NCBI GenBank assembly: GCA_902619615.1
Contig: CACNFD010000002.1
Location: 1-64,000 of the forward strand
DNA length: 64,000 nt
DNA from: an uncultured SAR116 cluster alpha proteobacterium
Lineage (GTDB): Bacteria; Pseudomonadota; Alphaproteobacteria; Puniceispirillales; Marisalimonadaceae
Direction of reading: 5' to 3'
Below, one piece after another: positions 37,510 through 46,974 of the stretch (the stretch's first letter is position 1; every line of letters begins with the position of its first letter). The position numbers and the translations under genes are program-made. Under the pieces are notes generated by a model. That model was not told the origin of the DNA. It ran no database searches and saw nothing but the letters and a program-made list of their open reading frames with translations.

Positions 37510-37524
37510 TAAAAAAAACAATTG

Positions 37525-37545
37525 GTTGCATAAAATATATGCAAC
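37525..37545. promoter_or_regulatory. perfect 8-bp inverted repeat, candidate operator
   Basis: GTTGCATA-aaata-TATGCAAC; same 5-nt spacer as neighbouring palindrome. Confidence 0.6.
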
Positions 37546-37624
37546 ATATATTTCCAATTTATTAAATTTTTATTACAAATACATTTATTTTACAACTTTA
37601 ACATTAACAAATTTGGAGGTTAAT

Positions 37625-38896
37625 ATGAAGAAAAGTTTAACAAGACGTAATATGCTCAAGACCTCGACTGCAGCAATTGGTGCTGTCGCCGGTGCAGGAC
37701 TGCTCAAAGGTTTTCCAGCAATACATGCTGCTGACGCCCCGGTCATTAGGTATCTAGGAACAGCTGTAAATATGGGTGATGCAGTTCAAAAAAAATTATT
37801 TGATGATACTGGAATTAAAGTCAAATTTATTGTTAAAACAACTGATGAAGTTGTAAAGACAATTTTTACACAACCAAATAGTTTCGATATTGTTGATTCT
37901 GAATATTTTAGTATGCCTAAGTTGGTACCTTCTGGAAATTTATTAGGTATGGATACCAAAAGGATTAAAGAATGGGACAACGTAACTACTGCCTTTACCA
38001 AAGGTGAAGTTGCAGGAAAGAAAATTGGAGATCAAGGAACAGCACCAAAAAAGGTTATGTACTTAAAAGGTGCCAAATCAAAAGAATTCGCCTCAGAGCC
38101 AACTCAATATGTAACATTAATCCCTACTGTTTATAACGCTGATACTTTAGGTATAAGACCTGATTTGATAAAAAGGCCAATTAGTAGTTGGGCCGAACTG
38201 TTAAATCCAGAATTTAAAGGAAAAGCTTCAATCTTGAATATACCATCAATTGGTATAATGGATGCTGCCATGGTAGTAGAAGCTATGGGTGAGTATAAGT
38301 ATCCTGATAAAGGAAACATGACTAAAGAAGAAATTGATTTAACAATGAAAATTTTCACAGAAGCAAAGAAAGCAGGTCAATTTAGAGCTTTCTGGAGTGA
38401 TTTTAACGAAAGTGTGAATCTAATGGCCTCTGGTGAAGTGGTAATACAATCAATGTGGTCACCAGCAATTACTGCAGTTAGAACAAAAGGTATTCCTTGT
38501 GTCTATCAACCCCTTAAAGAGGGTTACAGAGCATGGGCAGCAGGTTTTGGATTACCTTCTACTACAAAAGGAAGACAAGCTGATATTTGCTACGAATTTA
38601 TAAATTGGTATTTATCTGGTTGGGTTGGTGCATATTTAAATCGTCAAGGTTACTATTCAGCTGTTATTCCAACTGCAAAGAAGTATATGGAAGCGTATGA
38701 GTGGGATTATTGGATGATGGGTAAACCTGCAACGGCTGACATTATGAGTCCAGAAGGTAAAAAATTAGCTTCTAAGGGTGAAGTAAGAGATGGCGGATCT
38801 TACGAAGCAAGAATGGGCGGTGTCGCATGCTGGAATGCTACCATGGACGAAAATAAATACATGGTTAGAAAATGGAATGAGATGATCGCATCCTAA
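37625..38896 (+). CDS. ABC transporter substrate-binding protein (PotD/extracellular solute-binding family) with TAT signal
   Basis: 'MKKSLTRRNMLKTSTAAIGAVAGAGLLKGFPAIHAADAP' twin-arginine signal; SD GGAGG just upstream of ATG 37625, so the longer track start 37526 is unlikely. Confidence 0.92.
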   Translation: MKKSLTRRNMLKTSTAAIGAVAGAGLLKGFPAIHAADAPVIRYLGTAVNMGDAVQKKLFDDTGIKVKFIVKTTDEVVKTIFTQPNSFDIVDSEYFSMPKLVPSGNLLGMDTKRIKEWDNVTTAFTKGEVAGKKIGDQGTAPKKVMYLKGAKSKEFASEPTQYVTLIPTVYNADTLGIRPDLIKRPISSWAELLNPEFKGKASILNIPSIGIMDAAMVVEAMGEYKYPDKGNMTKEEIDLTMKIFTEAKKAGQFRAFWSDFNESVNLMASGEVVIQSMWSPAITAVRTKGIPCVYQPLKEGYRAWAAGFGLPSTTKGRQADICYEFINWYLSGWVGAYLNRQGYYSAVIPTAKKYMEAYEWDYWMMGKPATADIMSPEGKKLASKGEVRDGGSYEARMGGVACWNATMDENKYMVRKWNEMIAS

Positions 38897-38906
38897 AAAA
38901 ATATTC

Positions 38907-38938
38907 AAAAATAGGGTAACTAATGTTACCCTATTTTT
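38907..38938 (+). terminator. intrinsic (rho-independent) terminator/attenuator after SBP gene
   Basis: 14-bp perfect stem AAAAATAGGGTAAC-taat-GTTACCCTATTTTT followed by T's. Confidence 0.9.
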
Positions 38939-38960
38939 TTATAATTGATTAAATATAAGT

Positions 38961-39845
38961 ATGATGAAATTCTTAAAGCTAAAACCTACTGTTGGTTTAC
39001 TATCAATACCTTATAGTTTAATATTTATATTTTTCTTCTTCATCCCTCTAACATTAACCTTCATTATAAGTTTTTGGGATTATAATGAATACTCAATAAT
39101 ACCTGATTTTATTTTTGAAAATTATGCATATATCTTTAAAGATTGCTTAAACTTTGAAAAAGATATTTGTGTTACTTTTAAAACATATTTATCAACCTTT
39201 ATATTTTGTTTTATTACTTGGTTTTTCACATTAATTATTGGTTTTTTTGTAGCTTATTTTCTTGCTTTTTACGTAAATTCAATTACTTGGCAGATTGTAT
39301 TATTTTTACTTTGTACAATTCCATTTTGGACCTCAAATGTTATTAGAATGATTTCATGGATACCTCTTTTGGGTAGGAACGGACTTGTAAATGATTTCTT
39401 ACTTTCAACTGGTTTGGCCGATGCACCACAAGAGTGGCTTTTATATTCTGGCTTTTCAATTGTTTTAGCATTTGTACATTTATATACACTATTTATGATA
39501 GTCCCAATTTTTAATTCTATGATGAGAATTGATAAATCAATTATTGAAGCAGCATATGACAATGGCGCGAATGGGCTACAAATATTATGGAATGTCATTA
39601 TACCATTATGTAAACCTGGAATTGTAATTGGATCTATTTTTGTCATTACAGTTGTTATGGGTGATTTCATTACAATAGGTATAATGGGTGGACAACAAAT
39701 TCCATCCATTGGTAAAATAATTTACGTAGAAATGAGTTATCTTCAATTACCTGCTGCTGCAGCAAATGCAGTAATTTTACTAGCATTAACACTTTTGATT
39801 ATATGGATAATGACCAAAATGATTGACATTCGAAAAGAGCTTTAA
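38961..39845 (+). CDS. ABC transporter permease (PotB-like)
   Basis: BPD_transp motif 'EAAYDNGANGLQILWNVIIPLCKPGI'. Confidence 0.95.
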   Translation: MMKFLKLKPTVGLLSIPYSLIFIFFFFIPLTLTFIISFWDYNEYSIIPDFIFENYAYIFKDCLNFEKDICVTFKTYLSTFIFCFITWFFTLIIGFFVAYFLAFYVNSITWQIVLFLLCTIPFWTSNVIRMISWIPLLGRNGLVNDFLLSTGLADAPQEWLLYSGFSIVLAFVHLYTLFMIVPIFNSMMRIDKSIIEAAYDNGANGLQILWNVIIPLCKPGIVIGSIFVITVVMGDFITIGIMGGQQIPSIGKIIYVEMSYLQLPAAAANAVILLALTLLIIWIMTKMIDIRKEL

Positions 39846-39846
39846 A

Positions 39847-40716
39847 ATGCTGAATAAAAAAAATAAAACTTATTATGTTTGTGTTTTCTTTTTTTGTTTA
39901 TTTGTTTTATTTCTATATGGTCCAACATTCACAATTATTCTTTTAAGTTTTCAGGGACCTGATGGAGGTTTAACCTTCCCTCTTAATGGAGTTTCAACAT
40001 ATTGGTTCGAAGAGTTATGGCGAGGCGGTTCTGTTGTAGATATCGGTTCAGCATTTAAGAGATCAATAATTTTAGGTGCAATTGTCATGGTCTTAACAGT
40101 TCTTTTATCTGTAAGTGCAGGGCTGGCATTTAGAAAAAAATTTTGGGGATCTGATACTCTCTTTTTTGCAACAGTAGCAAGTTTAATTGTACCATCAATC
40201 GTATTATCGCTTGGAGTAGCTCTTCAATTTAGATTGCTTGATGATTTTACCAAATGGCTTGGTTCAACTTTTGATATAAATTATATTAATGAATTTTTTC
40301 AAACTACTCTGGGAATGTTTACGAGTGGGTTAGGTGCACAATTGACATGGACGCTTCCTTTTGGATTACTAATTATGTTTGCAGTTTTTAATAGATTTGA
40401 CAAATCTTATGAAGAAGCAGCAAGAGACCTTGGCGCAACTCCTTGGAAAACTTTTAAAGAGGTTGTTTTTCCACTTATAGCTCCTAGTATAATTGGTATT
40501 GCGTTGTTTGGATTTACTTTATCATATGATGAACTAGCGAGATCATCTCAAGTTATGGGTGCTGGAAACACACTTCCATTAGAGTTAAAAGGTCTAACCA
40601 CAACTGTTACAACGCCTGTAATATATGCATTAGGTACTGTAACTACTTTTGTCTCATTTAGCGTCATTGGAGTTTCCATAGCTTGTTATATTTGGCTTAA
40701 GAGAAAAAGAGGATAA
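39847..40716 (+). CDS. ABC transporter permease (PotC-like)
   Basis: 'EEAARDLGATPWKTFKEVVFPLIAPSI'; ATG 39847 preferred over 39823, which is inside the upstream gene. Confidence 0.94.
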   Translation: MLNKKNKTYYVCVFFFCLFVLFLYGPTFTIILLSFQGPDGGLTFPLNGVSTYWFEELWRGGSVVDIGSAFKRSIILGAIVMVLTVLLSVSAGLAFRKKFWGSDTLFFATVASLIVPSIVLSLGVALQFRLLDDFTKWLGSTFDINYINEFFQTTLGMFTSGLGAQLTWTLPFGLLIMFAVFNRFDKSYEEAARDLGATPWKTFKEVVFPLIAPSIIGIALFGFTLSYDELARSSQVMGAGNTLPLELKGLTTTVTTPVIYALGTVTTFVSFSVIGVSIACYIWLKRKRG

Positions 40717-40721
40717 TTACT

Positions 40722-41453
40722 TTGAAAAGAAAAATTTGTATAATTAATCCTAATACTACTAAAGCAATAACGCAAAAAATAGATTTAACTGCAAAGAAGT
40801 TTGCTAGCACAGATACTGAGATCGTTTCCGTTGAACCAAACGTTGGTCCTGAAAGTATTGAGGGATTTTATGATGAAGCCTTTTGTATACCTGGTTTGGT
40901 AGAAGAAATAGAAAAACATAGTGATGCTGATTCATATGTTATTGCTTGTTTTGATGACACAGGTCTAGAAGTAATTAGATCAATTACAGAAAAACCAGTG
41001 ATAGGAATAGGAGAAGCCGCATATCATATTGCAACTATGGTAGCAGGTAATTTCACAGTGATAACAACATTATCTAGATCTATAAGACCACTGACTCATA
41101 ATTTAAAAAAATATGGTCTTTTTGAAAATTGTGTCAAAGTTACAGCTATTGAAGTTCCAGTTTTAGATTTAGAAAATATTTCTAAAGAAAACTTAGATAA
41201 ATTAAATAAAGGAATTCAAGATACCAAAAAAAATGATAATGCAGAGGCAATAATTTTAGGATGCGCTGGCATGGCTGACTTAGCTAAAAACTTAGAAACA
41301 AAACATAAATTACCTGTTATCGAGGGTGTTTCTTCAGCTGTTGTGTTAGCTGAAAGTTTAGTTAATTTAAAAATTAAAACCAGTAAGGTTGGATCTTATG
41401 CATTACCAAGAAATAAAGAATATATGGGTTATTTGAATAAATTCAAACCTTAG
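40722..41453 (+). CDS. Asp/Glu/hydantoin racemase with intact Cys pair
   Basis: 'KICIINPNTTKAIT', 'VIACFDDTG' (Cys76, codon 40947-40949), 'ILGCAGMADLA'; TTG start. Confidence 0.9.
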   Translation: MKRKICIINPNTTKAITQKIDLTAKKFASTDTEIVSVEPNVGPESIEGFYDEAFCIPGLVEEIEKHSDADSYVIACFDDTGLEVIRSITEKPVIGIGEAAYHIATMVAGNFTVITTLSRSIRPLTHNLKKYGLFENCVKVTAIEVPVLDLENISKENLDKLNKGIQDTKKNDNAEAIILGCAGMADLAKNLETKHKLPVIEGVSSAVVLAESLVNLKIKTSKVGSYALPRNKEYMGYLNKFKP

Positions 41454-41464
41454 AGAAAGATATA

Positions 41465-42088
41465 ATGAAAGTAGAAGTTATAAATCACCCTCTTATTAAT
41501 CTTTACATGACAATATTAAGGTCAAAAGATACACAAAGTACTAAGTTTAGATCTTTAGCACGAAAAATATCTTCTCTTATGGCTTTTGAAATTTTTAAGG
41601 ATTTGAGAGTTTTACCAAAAACTGTTGAAACCCCTCTAGAAAAATATAATGGTGTAAAATTAAGTGATCCAAAACCTTGTGTAATATCAATTTTGAGGGC
41701 TGGATTAATAATGAGCGAAGGTATTACAGATATATTTGACGTGGTATCAATTGGTCATATAGGCATGTATAGGGATGAACAAACACTTAAACCAATAAAT
41801 TATGTAAGAAAACTTCCTTCTGATTTGAAAAATAGACAATGTTATTTATGTGATCCAATGCTTGCAACTGGTGGAAGCGCAGTATCTGCTATTAAAACAC
41901 TCAAAGATCACTTTGCCACAGATATTAAATTAATTTGTCTTCTAGCATCTGATCCAGGTATAAAAAAGGTTCAGGATAGCTTTCCAGAAGTTGAGATTAT
42001 ATGCGCTCAAAAAGATAACAAACTTAACGAAAATGGTTTTATTTTACCTGGGCTTGGAGATGCTGGAGATAGAATCTTTGAAACTTGA
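41465..42088 (+). CDS. upp: uracil phosphoribosyltransferase
   Basis: 'NHPLINLYMTILRSKDTQSTKFRSLARKIS', 'ISILRAGLIMSEGI', 'CDPMLATGGSAVSAI', 'LPGLGDAGDRIFET'. Confidence 0.96.
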   Translation: MKVEVINHPLINLYMTILRSKDTQSTKFRSLARKISSLMAFEIFKDLRVLPKTVETPLEKYNGVKLSDPKPCVISILRAGLIMSEGITDIFDVVSIGHIGMYRDEQTLKPINYVRKLPSDLKNRQCYLCDPMLATGGSAVSAIKTLKDHFATDIKLICLLASDPGIKKVQDSFPEVEIICAQKDNKLNENGFILPGLGDAGDRIFET

Positions 42089-42093
42089 AAAAA

Positions 42094-43218
42094 TTATTTT
42101 ATAGCTTTTTCAAATCTATCTAATTCTGGGACATTTAATTTTTCTGCAGTGCTTTTAATGTTTTCCCATACTAATGGTGCTACAGGAAGACCATTTTTAA
42201 ATCTATCATTGTTTGTACTAATTTCTTTATCACCTGGAATTAATACTTGTTCTACATTTTTTGCAGGTGGTGAGGATCTCACAAAGTCTGAATAAAGTTT
42301 TACTTCATTCTTAAAGTAGTTTAAGTCAACAAAATTCTTAATAGATATGTAAATTGACAACATTCCATTTTGAATATTCTCTTTATCTTTATCAACACCT
42401 CCATTAACACCTGAACCAGTTAGAGCTCCTCCTAAAATTTCCATCATAAAATTAATTCCCGATCCTTTATGTAAACCAAAAGCTGTAATTGCACCTGTTC
42501 CTTTATTTGGGTCTGGCACCTCACTGTCAGATATCTTTCCATACATTACTTCTGGATTTACTGTTAAATTTCCTAAACTGTCAATCAATGCTCCGTGCGG
42601 TAGTTTCTTACCACCTTTTTGAGCCACCATGACTTTTCCTTCTGCAACAGTTGAAGTTGCCATATCCAAAATTATATGATTTTTATTTTCACCAGGAACT
42701 CCAATTGCCAAAGGAGAAGTACTACCTCTGCGATCACTGCCACCAAATGGAGCAACTAATAGACTTCCTCTTACATTTACAAAATGAAAAGAAACTAAAC
42801 CAACATCTGCTGCCCTTTCAGCCCAATCTCCTATTCTTCCCAAATGACCTGAATTTCTTAAGCCAACAACAGAACAGCCATGTTTTTTAGCTCTTTCTAT
42901 ACCTTCATCAACTGCGCATTCACCAGCTATTTGTCCAAATCCTTGTTTTGCATCCAAACACGCCATGGCACCAGCATCTACAACAAGTTCCGGTTTCATG
43001 TTTGGATACAGCCAGCCTCTTTCCATCCATTCTACATATCTTGGAACTCTAGCAATCCCATGACTATCATGTCCTTTTAGATTAGATCCACATAATCTTT
43101 CAGCAATAGTTTTAGCTTCATAGTGATTACAAGATTTAGCTTGAAAAATTTCTGTAATTAGTTCAATTGCATAATTTACATCTATTCGAATTTCAGCACT
43201 ATTACTTTTTTCTGACAA
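42094..43218 (-). CDS. Ldh-family oxidoreductase (malate/L-lactate/ureidoglycolate dehydrogenase type)
   Basis: 'LKGHDSHGIARVPRYVEWMERGW', 'SVVGLRNSGHLGRIGDWAERAADVGLVSFHFVNVRG'. Confidence 0.9.
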   Translation of the reverse strand: MSEKSNSAEIRIDVNYAIELITEIFQAKSCNHYEAKTIAERLCGSNLKGHDSHGIARVPRYVEWMERGWLYPNMKPELVVDAGAMACLDAKQGFGQIAGECAVDEGIERAKKHGCSVVGLRNSGHLGRIGDWAERAADVGLVSFHFVNVRGSLLVAPFGGSDRRGSTSPLAIGVPGENKNHIILDMATSTVAEGKVMVAQKGGKKLPHGALIDSLGNLTVNPEVMYGKISDSEVPDPNKGTGAITAFGLHKGSGINFMMEILGGALTGSGVNGGVDKDKENIQNGMLSIYISIKNFVDLNYFKNEVKLYSDFVRSSPPAKNVEQVLIPGDKEISTNNDRFKNGLPVAPLVWENIKSTAEKLNVPELDRFEKAIK

Positions 43219-43412
43219 TTATATCCCCTTTTACAATGCAATTTATTTATCCCTTTTTTTATATCACTAACATATGAATTGATCTATGTAATTTTCTCTT
43301 TCAGTAAAAACTAATATACATGGTATGTTTTATGCTCATATTTATTTAAGCAAACATATGCACATAACTGAAAACCTTACCCTTAGATTAGCTATATAAA
43401 ATAACTAGATTT

Positions 43413-43431
43413 TTTAACTAATTGTTAAAAT
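43413..43431. promoter_or_regulatory. inverted repeat in large divergent intergenic region
   Basis: TTTTAAC-taatt-GTTAAAA (7-bp arms, 5-nt spacer). Confidence 0.4.
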
Positions 43432-43484
43432 TGAAATTTATTTATATAAAAAATTAAAGTAGTGTTAATTTTTAAATTTTCTGT

Positions 43485-44396
43485 ATGGAGATAAAATTGA
43501 TTAAAGGTTTAATTGCACCAATCTTAACACCTTTTGACAACGGACTAAAACTAGATCAAAAAATGTATAATGACCTCGCCAAAGATCTTATGGAAAATGG
43601 TTGTTCAGGACTTGCCCCTTTTGGAACTACTGGAGAAGCTTTATCAGTTAGCAACAAAGAAAGAATGTTAGCAATTGAAGGTTTAGTTAAGTCAGGGATT
43701 GAACCAAAAACATTAATACCAGGAACAGGTTTATGTAATTTGCCAGATACTATTGAAATAACCAAACATGCGATAGATTTGGGGTGTCTAGGAGCAATGA
43801 CATTACCTCCATTTTATTTTAAAGGTATGAGTGACGAAGGATTATATGAATATTTTGAAAAACTAATCGATGGAGTGAATGATAGTAGACTTAATATATA
43901 TTTATATCATATTCCACAAGTAAGTGGTGTTGGTTTATCTATAGAACTTGTCAAAAAATTAAAAAAATATTACCCAGAATTCATCATTGGTATTAAAGAC
44001 AGCTCAGGTGTTTGGGAAAATACAGAAGCCTTATTAAATATTAAGGACTTGGTTGTTTATCCAGGGGCAGAACTTCCTGTAATTGAAGCAATTAAACTAG
44101 GAGCACCAGGTTGTATTTCAGCAACTGCTAACTTGAATAGCAAAGATATCTCAAAGGTAATAGATCTATGCCACTCAGGAAAATGGGACGAGGCTGAAGA
44201 ACTTCAGAAAAAGGTTAAATCAGTAAGATTATTATTTCAAGACTATGCACCAATTCCCGCCCAAAAATCGTTATTAGCCTTACAAACTAAAAACTCTTTA
44301 TGGAACAATTTAAGGCCCCCATTCAAACCTATATCTGAAGATAAAACAACTGAATTAGCTAACAAACTGAGAAATAGTTATGGCTTTGAATTTTAG
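43485..44396 (+). CDS. dihydrodipicolinate synthase family protein
   Basis: 'APFGTTGEALSVSNKER', 'NIYLYHIPQVSGVG', 'IIGIKDSSGVWEN'. Confidence 0.92.
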   Translation: MEIKLIKGLIAPILTPFDNGLKLDQKMYNDLAKDLMENGCSGLAPFGTTGEALSVSNKERMLAIEGLVKSGIEPKTLIPGTGLCNLPDTIEITKHAIDLGCLGAMTLPPFYFKGMSDEGLYEYFEKLIDGVNDSRLNIYLYHIPQVSGVGLSIELVKKLKKYYPEFIIGIKDSSGVWENTEALLNIKDLVVYPGAELPVIEAIKLGAPGCISATANLNSKDISKVIDLCHSGKWDEAEELQKKVKSVRLLFQDYAPIPAQKSLLALQTKNSLWNNLRPPFKPISEDKTTELANKLRNSYGFEF

Positions 44397-44404
44397 GAAT
44401 CAAA

Positions 44405-44806
44405 ATGAAAATCAAGGATTTAAAGACACCCCTTAAGGGAAGTTGTCATTGCGGTGTAATAAAATTTAAAATTAACACAAGTTTGAGAGATCTTCGTAGG
44501 TGTAATTGTTCAATTTGTTCTAAAAAAGGATTTGTAATGGGATCAGCACCCATGGAACTCCTTACAATTGAAACTGGAAAAAAATTTCTATCAACTTACA
44601 AATGGAATACCAATATAGCTGAACATTATTTCTGTAAAATCTGTGGAATAAATACACACCACAAAAGAAGATCCAATCCTAACGAATATGGATTTAATAT
44701 AGCTTGCATTGAAGGTTTTGAGATGTCTTGGATTGAAAATGTCCCTTATGTAGATAATACAAAAATAAGCTTGGTAGACACAAACAAGTCTAAAATTAAA
44801 AAATAA
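44405..44806 (+). CDS. GFA (glutathione-dependent formaldehyde-activating)/CENP-V family protein
   Basis: 'GSCHCGVIKFKI', 'CNCSICSKKGF', 'HYFCKICGINTHHKR' zinc-ligand cysteines. Confidence 0.92.
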   Translation: MKIKDLKTPLKGSCHCGVIKFKINTSLRDLRRCNCSICSKKGFVMGSAPMELLTIETGKKFLSTYKWNTNIAEHYFCKICGINTHHKRRSNPNEYGFNIACIEGFEMSWIENVPYVDNTKISLVDTNKSKIKK

Positions 44807-44808
44807 AA

Positions 44809-45879
44809 TTAAAGATTTTGTTTAATGATTTTATGTAGAATTCCAGCAAAAATTATTACCATAAACACTCTTAACATATGATGTGGACTTATAAACGACA
44901 TATCAGCTCCTACAGAAAGAGCTAAAATATTCATTTCTGATTGCCCACCAGGCGAGAATGCAAGTAAAATTGATAAAGGGTCATATCCAATATTTACTAA
45001 AATAAAGTAAATAATAACTAGAGGAATAATAGCTATTAAAGTTGTTATAAGTCCAGCAAGGACAGGCCCTGACATTTCCTTTAAAGTAATATTTTTAAAC
45101 AGACATCCAAGAGCTGAACCTAATAAAATTTGAACAGCAATAACAATTATATACATTGGCATTGCCTCTACAATTTCGAAGATATGGATAAGTGCTGAAA
45201 AAATCATTGGACCAATTATTGTAGGACCCGGGATTTTCAACTTTACTGCCAAATACCATCCTAAGTAAGATATGATAAAAACAAATGGAAGTTGTTGCCA
45301 ATTATAAAATAAATCGGGATTTGGTAACATATCAATACTTAACTTAGGAACAAACATAATTAGTAAAGAGGCTAAAAAAACAACAACAACAATTCTAGTA
45401 GCATGTATTAATACCAAGGTTCTTGGGTTTGATCCAATCTCTTGACCAAGAATAACCATTTCATTTAAACCACCAGGAAAAGAGCCATAAATTGAAGTTA
45501 ATCTGTCCATTTTCATGATTTTTTTTAAATAAAAATAAGTTGTAGAACCCATCAAAATTACAAAAAATGGAACAAATAATAATGAAATTCCAATTTCATC
45601 AACTCTGTCAATTATCTCTGGTCCAAAATTAGCTCCAATTGTACAACCTAGTAGCGCCCTACAAACTGGTCTTGGTTTTTTTCCAATAATTACTCCTTTA
45701 CCAATTGCCGCAAAAAATCCACAACCTATCAGTGGACCCAACATCCATGGTAAAGGAAGGCCTATATAGTACGCTAAAAAGCCACTAGCTATTGCTAACA
45801 ACAAACTCCAAGTATATCGCCATCTCTCAGGCCACCAACCAAAGAAAAAATTAACTAATTTTGGTTTGTCAGTGATCAT
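44809..45879 (-). CDS. AbrB/AmoA-type (PF05145-like) integral membrane protein
   Basis: 'GLPLPWMLGPLIGCGF', 'GSFPGGLNEMVILGQEIG', 'LLAFSPGGQSEMNILALSVGAD'; start at ATG 45879 (MITDKPK), 11-nt overlap with upstream stop, preferred over 45909. Confidence 0.88.
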   Translation of the reverse strand: MITDKPKLVNFFFGWWPERWRYTWSLLLAIASGFLAYYIGLPLPWMLGPLIGCGFFAAIGKGVIIGKKPRPVCRALLGCTIGANFGPEIIDRVDEIGISLLFVPFFVILMGSTTYFYLKKIMKMDRLTSIYGSFPGGLNEMVILGQEIGSNPRTLVLIHATRIVVVVFLASLLIMFVPKLSIDMLPNPDLFYNWQQLPFVFIISYLGWYLAVKLKIPGPTIIGPMIFSALIHIFEIVEAMPMYIIVIAVQILLGSALGCLFKNITLKEMSGPVLAGLITTLIAIIPLVIIYFILVNIGYDPLSILLAFSPGGQSEMNILALSVGADMSFISPHHMLRVFMVIIFAGILHKIIKQNL

Positions 45880-46969
45880 TTGTATTTTGTGGAATATAAA
45901 TTTTTCCATCCATTATTTTTCTTGATGTTCTATAGATACCACATGAAATTATGAAGTCATTTTTATTGTCTACAGTTGACAAGCATGTTTCGACAAAACA
46001 ATCTATTGAACCTAAAGGATGCTCTACTGTTACTTTATTTTCTTGCTTAACTTCAATTTGAGAAATTTTAGAAGCAATTGTATTAGAAATGAGACAAGCA
46101 GATGCAATGCAATTAGTACCCGTAGCAGCATGTGTTTCATGACAAGTTTTAGGAGTAAAATATCTAGAAGTAATAGTTCCACCATTTAGTGGCTTTGATA
46201 AAAGAGCAAATTTTGGTATTACCTTTCCACTTACATCCCCCAACCCCATCTGCGAACCCGCAATAACTCTTATCTCTTCTATCTTATTAAGTAATTCCAA
46301 ATTTTTATTTAGTTCATTACTTGTTTCATTCCCACTTATGCCAAAGTCAGAAGCATTGGCCATTACTATAGGCATTGAAATATCAAGACATGTAACTTCT
46401 ATACCTTTAACTGTTATATTAGGTGTTCCAGTAGGCAACATCTTTCCTGTGGATCCACCAACTAAATTCTTAAATTTTAATAATATTGGAGCACCTCTCC
46501 CAGGAACTCCATCAATTTTAAAATCACCCATATATTTTATTTTTTTATTGGGTGTTGGCACCACAGCTTCAATTATAGAACCTGTATTTACGGATCTGAT
46601 AATTATTTTAGTTTCACCTTCTACAACATCAATAAAACCATTTTCAATTGAGAAAGGACCAACTGCTGATAGCATATTACCGCAGGTAGGCCCGTAATCT
46701 ACTTTTGCTTTGTCTATAATTACTTGAGCAAATAAGTAATCTATATCTACATTCTTTTGTGTGCTTTTTGAAATTATACAAACTTTGCTTGTTACAGATG
46801 TTGCTCCACCCATTCCATTTATTTGTCTAAGATCAGGTGACCCCATTGCTGCAAGCAGGTAGTTGTCTAACTTTGACTGATCTTTGGGTAAATCATGTTT
46901 ATTAAATAGTAACCCTTTTGAGGTTCCACCTCTCATATAAACTGCTGGTATAGATATTTGATCAGACAT
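45869..46969 (-). CDS. PrpF-family isomerase (aconitate / methylitaconate / oxalomesaconate type)
   Basis: 'PAVYMRGGTSKGLLFNKHDLP', 'NGMGGATSVTSKVCII', 'GPTCGNMLSAVGPF', 'CHETHAATGTNCIASAC'. Confidence 0.93.
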   Translation of the reverse strand: MSDQISIPAVYMRGGTSKGLLFNKHDLPKDQSKLDNYLLAAMGSPDLRQINGMGGATSVTSKVCIISKSTQKNVDIDYLFAQVIIDKAKVDYGPTCGNMLSAVGPFSIENGFIDVVEGETKIIIRSVNTGSIIEAVVPTPNKKIKYMGDFKIDGVPGRGAPILLKFKNLVGGSTGKMLPTGTPNITVKGIEVTCLDISMPIVMANASDFGISGNETSNELNKNLELLNKIEEIRVIAGSQMGLGDVSGKVIPKFALLSKPLNGGTITSRYFTPKTCHETHAATGTNCIASACLISNTIASKISQIEVKQENKVTVEHPLGSIDCFVETCLSTVDNKNDFIISCGIYRTSRKIMDGKIYIPQNTNDH

Positions 46970-46974
46970 GTATT

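Noticed and set aside
37526-37624. Extended N-terminus of the Pot-like SBP ORF
   Set aside because: The extension covers the palindromic promoter region; SD GGAGG and TAT leader place the start at 37625.
44809-45909. 'AbrB family transcriptional regulator' reading of the membrane protein
   Set aside because: The sequence is a multi-TM protein with repeated 'PGGxxEM' motifs; the regulator name is a known annotation artefact, and no DNA-binding domain is visible.
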